The position numbers and the translations under genes are program-made. Positions 1 through 12,486 of a stretch of DNA of 64,000 nt are shown one piece after another. The stretch comes from Pholiota molesta. Lineage: Eukaryota; Basidiomycota; Agaricomycetes; Agaricales; Strophariaceae. Every line of letters begins with the position of its first letter. Position 1 is the stretch's first letter. A model generated the notes under the pieces. It was not told where the DNA came from. It searched no databases and saw only the letters and a list, made by a program, of their open reading frames with translations. The DNA is taken from contig JACGCK010000030.1 in assembly GCA_014925825.1 (NCBI GenBank), positions 62,001-126,000 on the forward strand, in the 5' to 3' direction.

Positions 1-513
1 CAAACAACTCTCAGCGATAGCTCTGCCGACCACCCTCCACAAAAACCGCCTATCTTTTCTGCACAATCCTACCTCCGATACCAAGGTGACAAGTTCACCG
101 CCCGATTTGATGCGAATTGCTACATCCATATCACCCGCAAACTTGATACCCATGATATTGCCCGCGACCGGGTTGTTGACGTCGATGAAGAAACTTCTCT
201 AGCAAAGGTGCTCGCTACGTTGCCTCCCCGTGCGCTTGTTATCAGCATCGCTACGGACGGACTCTTCACGACGTCAGAGCAGCGCGAAATCGCTGCGCAC
301 GTTCCGCAGGCGGAGCTCGTGGTCATTCCCTCTCCCGATGGACACGACGGGTTCCTATTGGAATTCGAGCAGATCAACACGCACATTCTGCGATATTTGA
401 AACGGGAATTCCCTGACTACTATGGCCAGGACGTAGAAGAAGTAGTCGATGGATTCGCCATGAAGAAGACCAGCGTCTTCGGTGAGGCAGAGGTGGACAT
501 CACGCAGTGGTAG
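1..513 (+). CDS. MET2: Homoserine O-acetyltransferase, C-terminal part (partial gene)
   Basis: The reading frame is open from base 1 to the TAG at 511-513 and gives the last 170 residues; the 5' part lies outside the window. The translation has the family signature SAQSYLRYQGDKF followed by RFDANCYIHITRKLDTHD. The last two members of the alpha/beta-hydrolase catalytic triad appear as the Asp in SIATDGLF and the His in SPDGHDGF. The enzyme acetylates homoserine with acetyl-CoA, the step that commits homoserine to methionine and cysteine synthesis by sulfhydrylation. No intron is seen in this part. The alternative, serine O-acetyltransferase of the same fold, is possible in fungi, but the match to the Met2 type is strong. 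Confidence 0.93.
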   Translation, partial: QTTLSDSSADHPPQKPPIFSAQSYLRYQGDKFTARFDANCYIHITRKLDTHDIARDRVVDVDEETSLAKVLATLPPRALVISIATDGLFTTSEQREIAAHVPQAELVVIPSPDGHDGFLLEFEQINTHILRYLKREFPDYYGQDVEEVVDGFAMKKTSVFGEAEVDITQW

Positions 514-3105
514 TGATCATTGGGTCAAGTGCCTTTTTGACCGTCGTCGATCTGATATCTTCAACATGATATTTCAGTGTAGAACGGATAGATGTACACT
601 TTTTTGTGTCGTCACATTATAGAAGCAATCTCGTCACGACTTTCCGGTGCTGTGGAATGCATCGATTTCAGAGGATAGTTCTTTCGCCGTAGTAGCGACT
701 CCGGTGAGCGTTGCCTGGCTGACAGTTTGAAAGCCAGATACCTTTATCAGGACAGATCCGTATCCGTGCCATGCCTTCTTTGCGTCATAATCAACGTCCA
801 TCAGCGACATGTATGGGCACTCTACCCTTTCTAGTTAAAAGAATGCCACACTGGCGGAATGTCAAATGTGTACCGGAACTACGGGTGGTACGTTACTTCG
901 AAGGCAATCTATGCTGTTGTAGTGCCACTACTTGCCTGATCAACCAAACTAATCACTGCTTATAGACGGAACGTGGATGATTATGACGCATTGGGCGCTC
1001 GGAGAAACAAGGCAAATTGCCGCATACAGCCAACAAAGCTACGTCGCGAGGCACTGACGTTTATAGAGAACATGAAGAAATATGAATGCCTTTAAACGAA
1101 TTGGGAAGCTCTCTCACGAAAGTCCACCGTTTCCCCACTGCGATCTTCCATGCAATCTAGTTTATGATTTGCTGTCAGCTGGTACAACACAAAATATGTA
1201 CCGATGGGTTGAAAACGCCTAGAAACACGCCTTCACCATGCATTTGGGTTTAGGGCTACTAGCCCCCAAAAAGTACGATCCCCTTTGCACCTTGACGACG
1301 ATGCCGATGTTCAGTGGTTTGGACTCCTCTGTGGTCTCGGTCAACTCGAGCAAAGATTTGTCTCTGAATCTCATAGAAATCGAGCTCCTTCAACTTGCAA
1401 ATGCTGCCGATAACACACTGGAGGCTAAATTAGGACTCTCCTCTTCCGCGCGGATTACCCTGGACGTTATCATGATGGCGCAGGTTCATACTCCTGTTTC
1501 GTATTAAAAAATGCGGCGGCAGTCTGACTCTTTAGTATTTCATAGCACGCGAAAAGCCACAGAAAAGCGTGCACAGATATAGCGGATCAGACTTATCAAC
1601 TTTTCAATGCCTTGGATGGCGGCGTCAAGGGCCGGGCCATCGACATCAATGGTATTCTGAGAGACCATATAACACGGCTAAACGAGTGCGTTCCTTATTA
1701 TCTACACGTCGTGACATTCAAGAATGCGAGATTGCTAAATTCTTCCCTCCAGTGATCTCCTTCAGATACGGAAGACAATCAGCCGTTTTGCCTCCTGGTG
1801 GAATATCTCTCGGATATGGAAGGCTCGGCAAAAAATCCAGAAGTGCTATGAGATACTTGGCCACAGTATGCAGATGTATCTTCTGCTTCTGAGGTTTTCT
1901 CTTGCCCAGCCTACACCAAAACGATGGTCGCGCGATCGTAAAAGATCGCCTGGTCCCAACCTCACCGTTCCGAAGCGCCAGCCTCATATGAAGGATAGAA
2001 GGAAATATGAGAAGTTACAGGAAAAAACTGCCCGAAGACTTTCCTCACCGATATCCCAGCCTCCTCATCGAAATCGATACTCCGTCAATGCAGGTGGTGT
2101 CACTGACCTGTAGCCGCTTCCGAGAACTGGACCTTGGTCCCAGATCAGATGCTTGGCTCAGAGGCCGTCGTCATTGGTGCCATTCTGCGGCGGCAAGTGA
2201 GTAGTACACCTTGGTAGTTGACTGCTGCGTTGCTGAAGCGCTGTAGTATGGTCAATCGAAGGGAACAATATCGTTGATATCGCATCTCTGTGGAAGAAGC
2301 CCCAACGAATATGTACAGCAGTACCGGTCACCAGCTCCTTCCGGGATCCAGATAGATTTCGTCGAATGGGAAGTTGAACATTGGGAACGACACTTCGTAT
2401 ACTAGTAGTACTTAGTTTAATCAATCGGTCTAGCATCAGCAGAGTTGTAGCACAATCTTCGAAGAAGACAAATTCTATCAAATTTCAATTGGGTTAGAAT
2501 TTTTCCTGGAATTACAACTACCATAAGTAGAGATCTTCATAAGGCTACTTTTTACGGACTGTATTTCACACATTTCATCCAAATTTACAGTGTTTCATGG
2601 GATTGTAAAGCTACAAGATAGAGAATACAATGGAATTCATTTGTAAAGTTTTCGCAAGCTTTCTAAAGACTTGTGACTCTCAATTTCCTCGCATAGGATT
2701 CCAGCTCAATAAACCTTTGTAATGATCACTTGCATTCTAATGGATTCTATCACATTGTAATGAAGCTTCTATTACACTACGTTTGTGACCATACATATTT
2801 CACCAGTGCCTAACGGCCCAACTATTTCGACGTCCGGTAGGCGTTCTCCTCAAATATGATCATTTACTTGGGAGCTCGTCTGAAAGGTATTTATTATCTG
2901 CATCCATGTAACTTGCGTAGCTTGTTTATTTCGGAAGGGAGACTACGAGACCTTTATCTGCATACCAAACCCCGTCCCGTCCTTGGATAATGTAGGCGAT
3001 ATTCATCCGATAGAAATCAACTCCACCAGGACCAATCATGCTGCCCTGTGGGGGGTTGGCCGGAGGGGCGCCATGAAGGAATTCGTTTGCTTTTAATCCA
3101 TAGTA
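514..3105. other. Intergenic region with no supported gene
   Basis: About 2.6 kb without a convincing gene. Short frames at 1238-1507 (+) and 1591-1905 (+) read like decayed protein sequence. The latter gives two helical pieces, around 1591-1745 and 1752-1905, in different frames and separated by stops, faintly like the N-terminal helical region of fungal NLR proteins. This is too weak to call. From about 2500 to 2800 the DNA is AT-rich with no open frames. Confidence 0.4.
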
Positions 3106-3879
3106 CTATCGCATGCCGAGTGCAAAATACGTTAGCCTTCCCTCCGATGGATAAATCATTTGTAAAAGGGGACACACCAATGCAAACATCTGGTACTCCT
3201 TTGCGATGAGGCCCGCCAGAATTTCCCTCGTTATCTGCATCCCAGCCTTTAATTCGCTCGTAAACTCCTCTAACAAATCTCTCTGCCAGGTGTCGTATCC
3301 AGGCCACTGCACAATCGAATGAGTATACGCCCAAAGCACAATGTCAGATTATAAGTGAGGGTTGCTTACCGTAACTTTAAATACAAACTGTTTCAGGACT
3401 ACTCCTTCAAATACAGACTCATTAGGAGAATCCAAATTTGAAGTTCCTTCAAATTGTAAGCAGCGAAGTAGAGGAATAGGTGCAATACGGCCACTAGCAT
3501 CCTTCTTTCCAAATATTATCGTGCGAACAGAAGGGTGACCGAAAATCTGAGTTGGACCTTGGATTGGTATCGCGGAGAATTTAGCGAGATATCCTTCAAC
3601 GTCAAAGTTCTCGGTTAACGATTCAGACCATGGGTCCAAAGTGGGAGATCTCAAGGAAGAGATGCGCTCTGCGGATATCGTATCGGCCAAGGTTTGCTGC
3701 CCATCTCGAGCGGCTTTCCTATCCAGGTAGGTTGTCAGTGTGCTTTCTGATAGCGTCGATGCATCAGATTCTGCATCGGAGAAGTCGGAAGCATTGGAAT
3801 GGAGGGTGGGACTGTTTTCTACAAAAGCGAAATTGGCGGCGCTTATGCTCGCATTTCGTTCGCGATAGTTTCCTGACAT
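3106..3879 (-). CDS. Unknown two-exon protein, 236 aa
   Basis: Model: complement(join(3106..3306,3370..3879)). The 63-bp intron has a GTAAGC donor and a GCAG acceptor and keeps the frame. The start MSGNYRERN was chosen over an in-frame ATG 30 codons upstream because the upstream stretch reads like leader DNA. The N-terminal ~100 residues are rich in Ser, Asp and Glu, so probably disordered. The C-terminal half looks folded and is hydrophobic, with the junction reading VFKVT then WPGYDTWQRDLLEEF. I recognise no domain. It is an isolated minus-strand gene with no functional link visible to its neighbours. Confidence 0.55.
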
Positions 3880-5064
3880 AGTTGGGATGCTGTTAGCTAT
3901 TAGCTGCGCTGAGGAGAGGGGACAGTAGACGGGTGAATTGTAGAAAGTACGTTGGAAAAATGCCCTCATTTATAGATGGATGCGCTCGATTTCTATTGTC
4001 CAATTTTCTGGGTGGCATAGCAAAAGCGAAGAGCCACAAAGCGCCAGCAAAGCGTGTGTGCTTTTGGCCACTGGACAAATATAGTAATTTTAGCTCCGCA
4101 GAAATCAGCTTGTCGACAAGCGGCTTGACACAAATTCCAGAAGAAGGAAAAAAGGAAGAGTCCAAAGGCATTGTGCTAATCGGTACGTACTGTGCAAGGA
4201 GCTTTGGCGCTTTACTTGGCCGTCCTGACTAGCAGATCGCAAGGCCCGACCGCGGGTGGCGAAAATCTTATTTCATTTACTCGACAGGTATCATCTATAT
4301 CAGGATAACCAAATCGCCTTAAGCAAGTCAGCAGCTCACTCAGCGACTACATAGACCAGTTGTTTGTATGTGGCCTGCGATTATTAATGGCCATTGAAAA
4401 CAATAAATCATACATTTACATGAATGCGCCAATGACATTGATAGATGCATCGACAATGCACAATCCACTGGCCCCTTTCAAGCGTGGGACAGGGTCGACG
4501 AGCGGTTGTTCCAACGGGATGCTAGGCGCTTGTTGCCTGGACCGTGGCCTGGTGGTGACATTAATGGTTGCCGGGTGTTCCTCAACAACATACTCCTGCC
4601 ATGCTTGAACAGAGAAAAATTGCCTTAATGTTTTAATAGCTTATGTGCTATCAAAAGCATGTTAATCTCCTCGGTCATTGATGACAGGGGCATCCAGCGG
4701 AATACGCGAAGTAGTGGGCGCTTAACAACATTGGCCCCGAGATATGACGTAGTCGCTCTGCTTCTGGTCCCGTTGCTTGGAACCAGACTGGGGATTCATA
4801 CGCGTAACTTGTCGAGACCAATTGGTCCAGGATATCATCTGCAGATTGAGAGAAGTCCATTGAAATTGCAATTTGAACATACTGGCAGTTTCATACGGTG
4901 TAAGCGTAAGCAGTTCTGGGAACCTTGTTCTGTGGCATCAATTTAAACTACTGTATGCTTCGCGCTTGAGTTTCGTCCACGGTGAGTGTGTATTCATAGT
5001 CATTGAAAAAGATAAAGATAGTTATACAGCATGTCAATTCATCCTCGGCACAACACGAGGCAGC
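3880..5064. other. Intergenic region with no supported gene
   Basis: About 1.2 kb between an unknown gene and the BCKDH E2 gene. The short frames here (3933-4232 on +, 4659-4946 on +, 4675-4860 on -) show no family motif and no convincing splice partners. Confidence 0.4.
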
Positions 5065-6763
5065 TCACACACTCTCCCCAATGAGCCTTTCCGGCGCCTC
5101 GACATACGCCCGCCAGCACTCCACAAACGCCGCCAGCTCCGCCCCTTCCACCACCCGATGGTCCCCACTCCAACTCACCCCCATCTTGAGCCTCCGCTCG
5201 CCCTTCCCATCGCCCCTATCCACATCCCACACCCACTTCGCGCGCCCGAGCGCGACGATCGCGACGCCCCCGCCGGGGACGAGCACGGGCGCGGCGAAGT
5301 CGCCCGCGCCGATCGCGCCGACGTTGGACACGGTGACCGTGCCGCCACGTTTGGGCATCTCCGCCGGCGTGAGCGCGCAGGGCGTCTGGCGGCCCAGATG
5401 CGCGAGGTGCTTGAGCTGGCCAGAGAGAGCATAGATGGAGTGCGTGTCGGCGCGCTGGAGGGTGGGCGTGTAGAGGCCTGTTGGTGTGGATAGCGCGATG
5501 CTGATGTCGGCGGTGGGCCGGATCGTGAGCGCGGGCTTGGAGGAATCGGGGGAGAGCGTGATAGAGCTCCGGAAGATGGGCCATTCGAGCATGGCTTTCG
5601 AGAGTGTTTTGAGGAGGATGGGAAGGTATGTTAGCTTGGTATATTGCTGAGTGTCGGGAATGTTTAGCGAAGGTGCGGGGTATAAGGATGAGGGGTTGAC
5701 AGATTGCGGCAGTGGTGGTCTGGATGATTCGGGAAGATAGTGGCGTGGTATATGAGCGTTCAGGGAGGGGAGAATGTCGTGTAGCGCGGTGATATCTAAT
5801 GTCGTTGAATACCTGTTTTCACGGGTATTAGTTGTGTTCTATATTCCGAATAACCCACTCACCCGAAGTGAGGAATTTCGAGGCTCTATGGAGTGACATC
5901 AGCGCGCTAGAGAGACGGCAAATGTAAAATCGAACCTTCGTCATCGCCTTCCACATCCCATAACGCGTCCTTCCGAGTTCTACCACAGCATCCTGGGCCA
6001 GGTCCCGAGTAGGGATGCTTTCTGTGCTGGAGTCGCGCGGTCCGTTCGTCAAGGCCGCCTCGACATCTCGCTTCTCTATTCGCCCGCCTTTCCCACTACC
6101 CGGAGCTAGCAAGCCCAAGTCAATACCCTTCTGACGCGCGAAATACCTCACGGAGGGAGCAGCAAAGACATTGTTAGCGTTGGAAATGTTGGTTCCCGTT
6201 GAGTTGTTGGGATCGAGGGGATGTAAGCGACGCGTCGGGGAAGCTCCGTCCGGTGGAGCGCTCTCAGAGGACGTCGTTGGTTCAACCGGCGCCTTCACTT
6301 GAGGTTCCTCTCGAGGCTTAGGAGGCGCAACAGGTTCAACCACAGCAGGATTTGCATCTTCTAGCCCTTCCTCATCGACTTCAATCAGGCACAATCCGCT
6401 ACCGACCTTCGCGATCTCGCCTTCCTTGACCAGGAGTTCGGTGACGACCCCATCGAAAGGGCTAGTAATCTCGACACTGGCCTTATCACTCTGAACCTCA
6501 CACAGAGGATCGAAAGCCTGTACAGTATCCTTTGCTTTCACACTCCTTCATCGTTGAGGTCAACGACTGTGAATGGTCCGGCCGGAACATCGTACGCACC
6601 ACTTCACGACCTCGCACTCCGTGATTCCCTCCCCAATGTCAGCGAGCTTGAACTTTTGAATAACCTTCCTCGAAGCCCAGGATGTTGCTGTAGTGTGGAA
6701 GTAGGATACAGCGAGGGGCCGTCCTAGAAGTCGACGAAGAGGTCGAACTAGCATGATGGTCAA
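5065..6763 (-). CDS. Lipoamide acyltransferase (E2) of branched-chain 2-oxoacid dehydrogenase
   Basis: Model: complement(join(5065..5812,5863..5885,5936..6545,6600..6763)), 514 aa. The introns are 50-54 bp and exon 3 is only 23 bp. The N-terminal ~30 residues are Arg-rich without acidic residues, as in a mitochondrial presequence. A lipoyl domain follows (about 33-110) with LADIGEGITECE and the lipoylated Lys in QSDKASVEI (K76). The E3-binding domain is about 183-220 (APSVRYFARQKGIDL, GSGKGGRI). The acyltransferase domain ends near the C-terminus with HRVVEG (484-489). In the usual HxxxDG motif the catalytic position is Asp; here it is Glu. The enzyme moves acyl groups from the E1 decarboxylase to CoA in valine, leucine and isoleucine breakdown. 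LADIGEGI with ITECEVVKW points to the branched-chain E2 rather than pyruvate or 2-oxoglutarate E2. Confidence 0.93.
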
Positions 6764-6894
6764 GAGTAAACCTGATATAACTTTGAGCTAAATTAGGTCC
6801 ACAATTGCTCCCGAGATCATGCCCCTATTTAGGCACAGGCGAAGACTCAGGTTAAATAACCAAAAAAAACATTGATTTCAACAACTAACCAGTA

Positions 6895-7420
6895 GGCGAA
6901 GTGACCTGGCAAAGCACGGGATGACCACCATGTATCTGTAGGGACTCACACATATCACGGTAAAATGGAGTTAATTGCCATTTTTATATTTGACACGGCA
7001 GCGTAGGATTATAACAAAACACTCCGAGCCAACGCGCAGAGCCTATCCGCCTAGCATACGTCCGAGCCAACGCGCAGAGCCCACCCGCCTATGTAGCATA
7101 CGCGCCCAGAATTCCCCTCATGCACGCACAAGCACGCCCACAAGCAGCGGTACGCTCTTCCGCCGACTCTGACTCTGCGCCCTCTTCTCCTCGCTTGTAG
7201 GCGCAGCCGTCGCCGCCTGTGCACTCAGCGCATCGCTACGCGCGCAGGTCCGCCTCCCTCGTGAGTCGTGAAAGACAGGTACTACAGCACCTCCTGCTAC
7301 TGCTGCAGCTGCTGCGCCGCTTTCGTTAGCGTTGATTGGAGATGGGTGGTGTTCGTCCGCTTTGCGTCGGGGGTGATGCCAGTATGTGAGAGGGTGGAAT
7401 GGAGGGAGTTTGGTCGATTA
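6895..7420 (+). pseudogene. Relic: 3' end of a HET gene joined to PH-domain relic (third copy of the duplicated unit)
   Basis: Bases 6900-6950 closely match the last codons and stop of the two HET genes (GACCTGGCAAAGCA, then CATGTAT and TGTAGGG near 6930-6945). From about 6990 to 7420 the sequence follows the DNA that lies downstream of both HET genes (compare about 21170-21420 and 27590-27910), including the degenerate PH-domain region on the minus strand. The rest of the HET gene is missing. A short tandem duplication of about 40 bp (7021-7058 and 7059-7100, core CCGAGCCAACGCGCAGAGCC) lies inside. It is a decayed remnant with no coding capacity left. Confidence 0.75.
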
Positions 7421-7556
7421 AATACGAGCGGAGACAGGAATGGGACTCACGAAGACCATGAAGACGGCAGAGATCTCTTGGGTCCTCTAGTTCTCATTCC
7501 GACTCCTTCTAGGATGACTTTCTCTTGCAGGGTTCTTTCAATCACGAACGCAGAGC

Positions 7557-9557
7557 TTACTGTATTATACGAAAGGGGTTGCATTCGGGGCTGTCAGTAT
7601 TCAGATGGCGAATATATGTGAAATAAGACTGCCATCTTCTTTCATCTACAAAACGGAGGTCAACGAACGCAAACGATAACGATAAATTGAGCAATGAAAT
7701 CCGTGAACCAACCGCGGCTTTCTCAGAGCAGAATGACAGAGCGAATAAGAATGTGAACGTACATCTACACCGACAACACCGTTTGCATGGATCATATACG
7801 CCGGGTATGTCTGCTTGAGGTCCCACTGATAGGATACACACGGAAGGTGCGTCTCCACGTCATCCTCAAAGATAGAGATTTCACCAGTGTGAATGGTGCT
7901 TGATGTCAGTAAAGTCCCAAAGTTGTTCTGTGAAAATGAGGGCGATGAGGGGGACATTGGTATTGCAATGCCTTTGGCAGAAAACACGGCCGCAAGGGAG
8001 AAGTCAAGGACTTCTATAGTGTTCGGTACCTCTTCGAGTCCACCGTTCGCGCCATTAACGTGCTTTGGAAAGACGACACGTTGGCCATGAATATATCTAC
8101 AAATATAGAGAAGCTAGTGAGCGCATTGAATCATCGCCGGAAGAAGGTTCGGATAGTCACCTTGACCAATTATCTATCTCAGTGCGTGCCGGGTAGATAA
8201 TCTTCGTGTTCGGCGGGCCCCACTGTTCCCATGGAATGTCGAGAGGTAGATAGTCCTCAGGGGACGAAATTTGGGGCGAAATATATTTTGTAAATACGCG
8301 TTGGTGAACGAAAATATTCATTTTGGAGCTCGTTATATTCGGGTGGCCATATACCACCGTGAGCACATGCAAACGATCCTCATCATTTACCATGAACGGC
8401 GTTTGAGACAGTGGTTGAGCTTCCATTGGCCCGGCATAGGTGCAGACCCTGATGACTCCGGTGCCACGAGCAATGGGTGGGAAATGGAGTGTAGCAAGGT
8501 GGATTGCTGGGGCGTTAATCAAGTGTACAAGTTTATACAAGCGAATCGATCCGGAGTCGGACGCAGACGTGACAAAGCAGGACGTGGAATCCAAAATTGC
8601 GAACTCAAATCTCGGATGGGGGAGCAATGAATCAAATGCAATAGAGGAATCCTTTGCGATTGGTCAAATACAATCAAGGTATAGGTATGAAAAAGAAATT
8701 TGACCTACCACTATGAGATCCGATGTAATCCAATCCCATACCAACACTCGCATCGCGTGCCAGGTAGCATCTAAATGAAGCACAACGACCAAAATGTTTT
8801 TCGCGATTTCTAGATAGACATTCCAGATATCATTGGCGGCAGAACGCTCGGGATCGGGAAAGATAGAAAAATGCAAAACATCCTGGTGTGCAAGTGGATG
8901 GGCCCTGTCGGTAGATATGGTACGAATATGGATGCGACAAGCGCGGGCGTCAGTCAACGACGGTGGGCTGAATAGTTGTGAGATTGCTTCCAAAGGAAAT
9001 ATAAACATGCTAGTGCTCACCTCCCATCCTCCTCCAATAACGCTATCATATCCTGCGTCGGGTCCATCGTGAAGTCTCGAACCGAAATACCGGCTAGACA
9101 TCTCTGCAGCGTATGACCTTCTGGGTTGCTGGCCATTGGCAGCCATGCGATTTCAAGATGGTGCCTATCCGAGCTGGCTAACACGCCCCCGACAAATTCG
9201 TATGCTCGACATATATGCTGCATACTGCAGGTGGTATGAGTTGTACAGTCAAGCGAAAACCATGCCTGCCGCCGGCGCAGAAGTGACTTGAGAAGCTCAG
9301 AGTGGGTACTGGACGTTCCGACATCCTTGAGGCCGTCGAAGTGCAGCTGAATAGTATATGTCAAGAGAGACGAATTCTCGAGGGTTGCGTAGATGGATTT
9401 ACAAGTCTTCAGTCCACAGAGTCAGTCGCTTCCTCAAATCGTAGACTTTAAAGAAATGTTGCCTCACCATTGCGCAACGTGCAAGAGAAACGGCATCGAG
9501 GTGGGAAAGGATCTGAATTCGCAGTTCTTGCGGTATACTGAGGAAAACATTCGCCAT
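7557..9557 (-). CDS. F-box protein, tandem paralogue A (546 aa)
   Basis: Model: complement(join(7557..7645,7771..8096,8161..8651,8709..8967,9021..9406,9468..9557)). All exon phases agree and no stop interrupts. The start MANVFLSIPQELR leads straight into an F-box (IPQELRIQILSHLDAVSLARC, about residues 8-45), which normally binds Skp1 to bring substrates to an SCF ubiquitin ligase. The remaining ~500 residues show no repeat I can name; they contain WDWITSDLIV, which recalls a beta-propeller or WD-like strand. The same six-exon structure is conserved in the paralogue at 12.5-14.5 kb. The target is unknown. The first intron (9407-9467) was placed by matching phase and by the second copy. Confidence 0.8.
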
Positions 9558-9913
9558 TTTGAAGCAGAGGGGAAATATAGCCCGAAATGTAGTCGTGGAA
9601 GTCAGAAATTGAGGATGTCGAGGAACCGAACCACAATCATCAATGGACATCGCATCATTTATCGCTTCCCACACTGCTGATGATGATCGTCATTTTTCAT
9701 TATACATAAATTCATAGGGATCAAATTCGAATATTAGATGGAATAGATGGTCGCTATGGTGTTGTGGAAATACAGAGCAAAAGAAAAGACAATCTATGTA
9801 ACTTTGTAAGCAGCAGATAGGCAGACAAGACAGATTCAAAGAAAACATTACATGACTAGCAATTGCGAGTGCTTACAACTTCGCGTAAGTCGAAGATATG
9901 TTTGCTCCGAACT
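9558..9913. other. Spacer shared with the second F-box copy
   Basis: No gene. Bases about 9735-9845 are homologous to about 14640-14755 next to the other F-box paralogue (shared run near GCTATGGTGTT / GCTATGATGTT and TAACTTTGTAA / AGCTTTGTAAC), so the tandem duplication covers intergenic DNA as well as the gene. Confidence 0.55.
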
Positions 9914-11172
9914 TTAGAAGTCAGTACTGAAGGAAATCTCTTTCCACTCTTCCAAACGTGCAACTATCTTCTCCGTCTGTTCCTTGGCTTCATTATAACA
10001 GTCGGTACCAAGTACGACTTGGCGAGGGAAATCCTTTCCAGCAGCTTGATCTTCCGCTCGAACAATATCGACTATGGCCTTGACACCCTTGAGAGGGTCT
10101 CCAGGTTGCTTGCCATTGTACGCTATCATCAACGAGATACGTTAGTCCACTGCAAGGATACCATATCGTGACATAATGTACCTTGAAGAATGACCTCCAG
10201 ATGTTCGGATGCTGCCTGATAATCGGAAATTCTCGTCACCTTTGGCTTACGCTGGTCTGGGGCTAGGAAGGAGGTGCGGAAGTAGCCGAACTCGACGCAA
10301 ATGCTTCGAAGCCCCAGGGGCGAAATCTCGTCGTGGAGAGTCGAAGAGATACCTAGAGAATGGCATGAATATTTATAATCTGGTTGATGACGCTCGTCAT
10401 GTAGCACGTACCTCTAAGCGCCCATTTTGTGGCGCCGTAGAGACCAGCAAACGGCGCTGACCTAAAATCCGGCAATCAATATGACTTAGCTTGCAGTCTG
10501 GAAGTACCAAAAACCTACCCCCAGCCAACTATGGAGCCAATCCAAATGATAGTGCCGGTTTTCTTTTCCCGCATGTATGGAAGGAAAGCCCTGGCAACAT
10601 TTATGCCCCCAAACACGTTGGTGCTAAACGAAGATAATCAGATAAGACTCGCCCGGAAAACGGTCCCTACTCACTTGAACTGGTCATACGTTTCTTCTGG
10701 GCTATAATTTAAAGAAAATCAATAAAAGCACAGATGTCAGATTTTGACACGAAAACATACGTGCTCTCTTCAATTGCGCCAACGAGGATATAGCCTAGTG
10801 GGATGGTCTGAATGCAATGTCACGTATCATAGCAAACATGAAAGCTTACCTGCGTTATTCACGAGCACATCAATCCTTCCGTGGATAGCGATCGCTTTTT
10901 TAGCTACTTCATGCAGGGTTTCCAATGGGGACGTCCCGTCCAATTCCAGGATATCAGCCCCATGTGCCTTGAGCTCGTTCAACTTGTCGATCGAGCGAGC
11001 GCGGCCGGTCGCTATGACCTTCTCGCCACGCTTCAACGCCTCGAGCGCAAGCTGTCTTCCGAATCCAGATCTGTTTGGTTCGCGTCGCAGAAGCTTCAGG
11101 ACTGCGTTACAAATGAAGAGAGTAAACGACATACGAAGTTCCGGTGATAAGCCAGACGAGTTGAGAGGTCAT
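9914..11172 (-). CDS. Short-chain dehydrogenase/reductase (SDR)
   Basis: Model: complement(join(9914..10122,10182..10352,10412..10461,10519..10623,10675..10701,10761..10794,10850..11070,11135..11172)), 284 aa in eight exons, all in phase. Classical SDR features are present: cofactor motif TGTSSGFG (about residues 10-17), NNAG (about 85-88) and the catalytic pair YGATK (Tyr and Lys three residues later). It is a soluble NAD(P)-dependent oxidoreductase of the short-chain oxidoreductase type common in fungi, and its substrate cannot be told from sequence. It sits between two F-box paralogues whose flanks match each other, so it was either inserted into, or lost from, one copy of the duplicated unit. 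Confidence 0.9.
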
Positions 11173-12486
11173 TTCGAGTGTATCTGGGTAAGTCAAGTTT
11201 AAGTACCCTTCCAACACAGACCTACGCTCTTTTATAGAGGAAGTTGGGATCCAACTCGATATCACAGACGCTTTCTTTCGGAAAACAATATGCGATTACT
11301 CACTGGTGGTTTGATAATGCTCATGGCGCTGAGAAGTTGAAACCTAGGATCAGAAAAGAGATACCATCCAGTTAACTTCGCTTAGGGTGATTATGACGGG
11401 CAAGGTCTCACAAGGCGACGGTGAAGTACTCGGGTGGTCTCCGAGCTTCGGCATCATAGCGAAGCAGTAAGCTTGGTGAGAGTTATGGCCCATATTCGAT
11501 GAATCCCTAAGGCTTGAACTTTGAGTTGGTCCAAAATTACTAGCACTAGCTGGTGGCTCCCTTCATACCCGATAGATGCCGTTGCCGTCATCGTGCCAAT
11601 GTTCGACATTATCTTCTATGTACAACTTCCAGACCACTGCTGGAGAGCCCGCTAAGCGCCCCACATCCTCCCTGAGAAAAGGGTCGTTCCTTTTTGCGAT
11701 GTTCACGTATCATCTTAGTTGGAGAATTGGTGAGTACGTACATACATATGTGCGTGTGCAAGGTATACCTAGCTGGATTTCCACCTCTCTGCGATTGTGG
11801 CATGCGTGAATCCAGTTCAATCGCTATGGACAAGTCCTATTTCGGATTATTCAAGGGCAAACATGAGAAGATTGCGACCCACGAACGGTACCATGTCCTC
11901 ACTCCGCCATTAGCGCCCGCAGACCCACATCAGCGCGGACGGGCCTGCCACCCGAGATTGTAAGTTCATCCTAGCGGCAGCGGCGGGGATCTACGGGGCG
12001 TGTGAGTATACACAGTTGACGAGGATTTTAAATATAGCATAAGCACTAACCTTTCGACAGGCGTGCAGATTACAACCACCGATGTACCAGCTAGCGGCGA
12101 CAGCTGAGAGCATTCGAACGGAGGTGGAGGCACCTATTGTCAAATTTTAATCCCACTATATTCGCCCAAACATGGGTGGTGGGAAAATTGACCCAGAATC
12201 ACAATTTCTATTCATTGTTTTGGACTTAGATGGAACAAGCTCGCACATACCATTCCGAATCTCGACTTCGATTCATTAGCATTTGCAACTGGTGGTCTTC
12301 GACTAAAAAAGTAGTGTCTACAAAGGTGGCGCGCCGTCCTCGTCCCGTACCTGGATGCATAAAGCCTCTCGACGCTTCATAACGGCATCTGATTGGCTTC
12401 GCCGAGGATGGTAGTTACAGTCTGACAGGAAGGAGGTGAGAGCCGACCATAGTAGTAATATACTAACCATGACTAGCTGCTGAGGC
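11173..12486. other. Intergenic region carrying two duplicated fragments
   Basis: No gene recognised. About 11740-11870 is homologous to 14770-14890 (shared run around CATGAATC, CAACCGCTATG and the variant at 11820), and about 12315-12400 is homologous to 14900-14970 (TCTCGACGC, CTTGGC). In the other copy these two pieces are adjacent, while here they are about 450 bp apart, so an insertion or deletion separates them. Short frames at 11576-11963 show no family motif. Confidence 0.45.

Noticed and set aside
5003..5493. Plus-strand ORFs across the E2 gene
   Set aside because: They are shadows of the BCKDH E2 coding sequence on the opposite strand.
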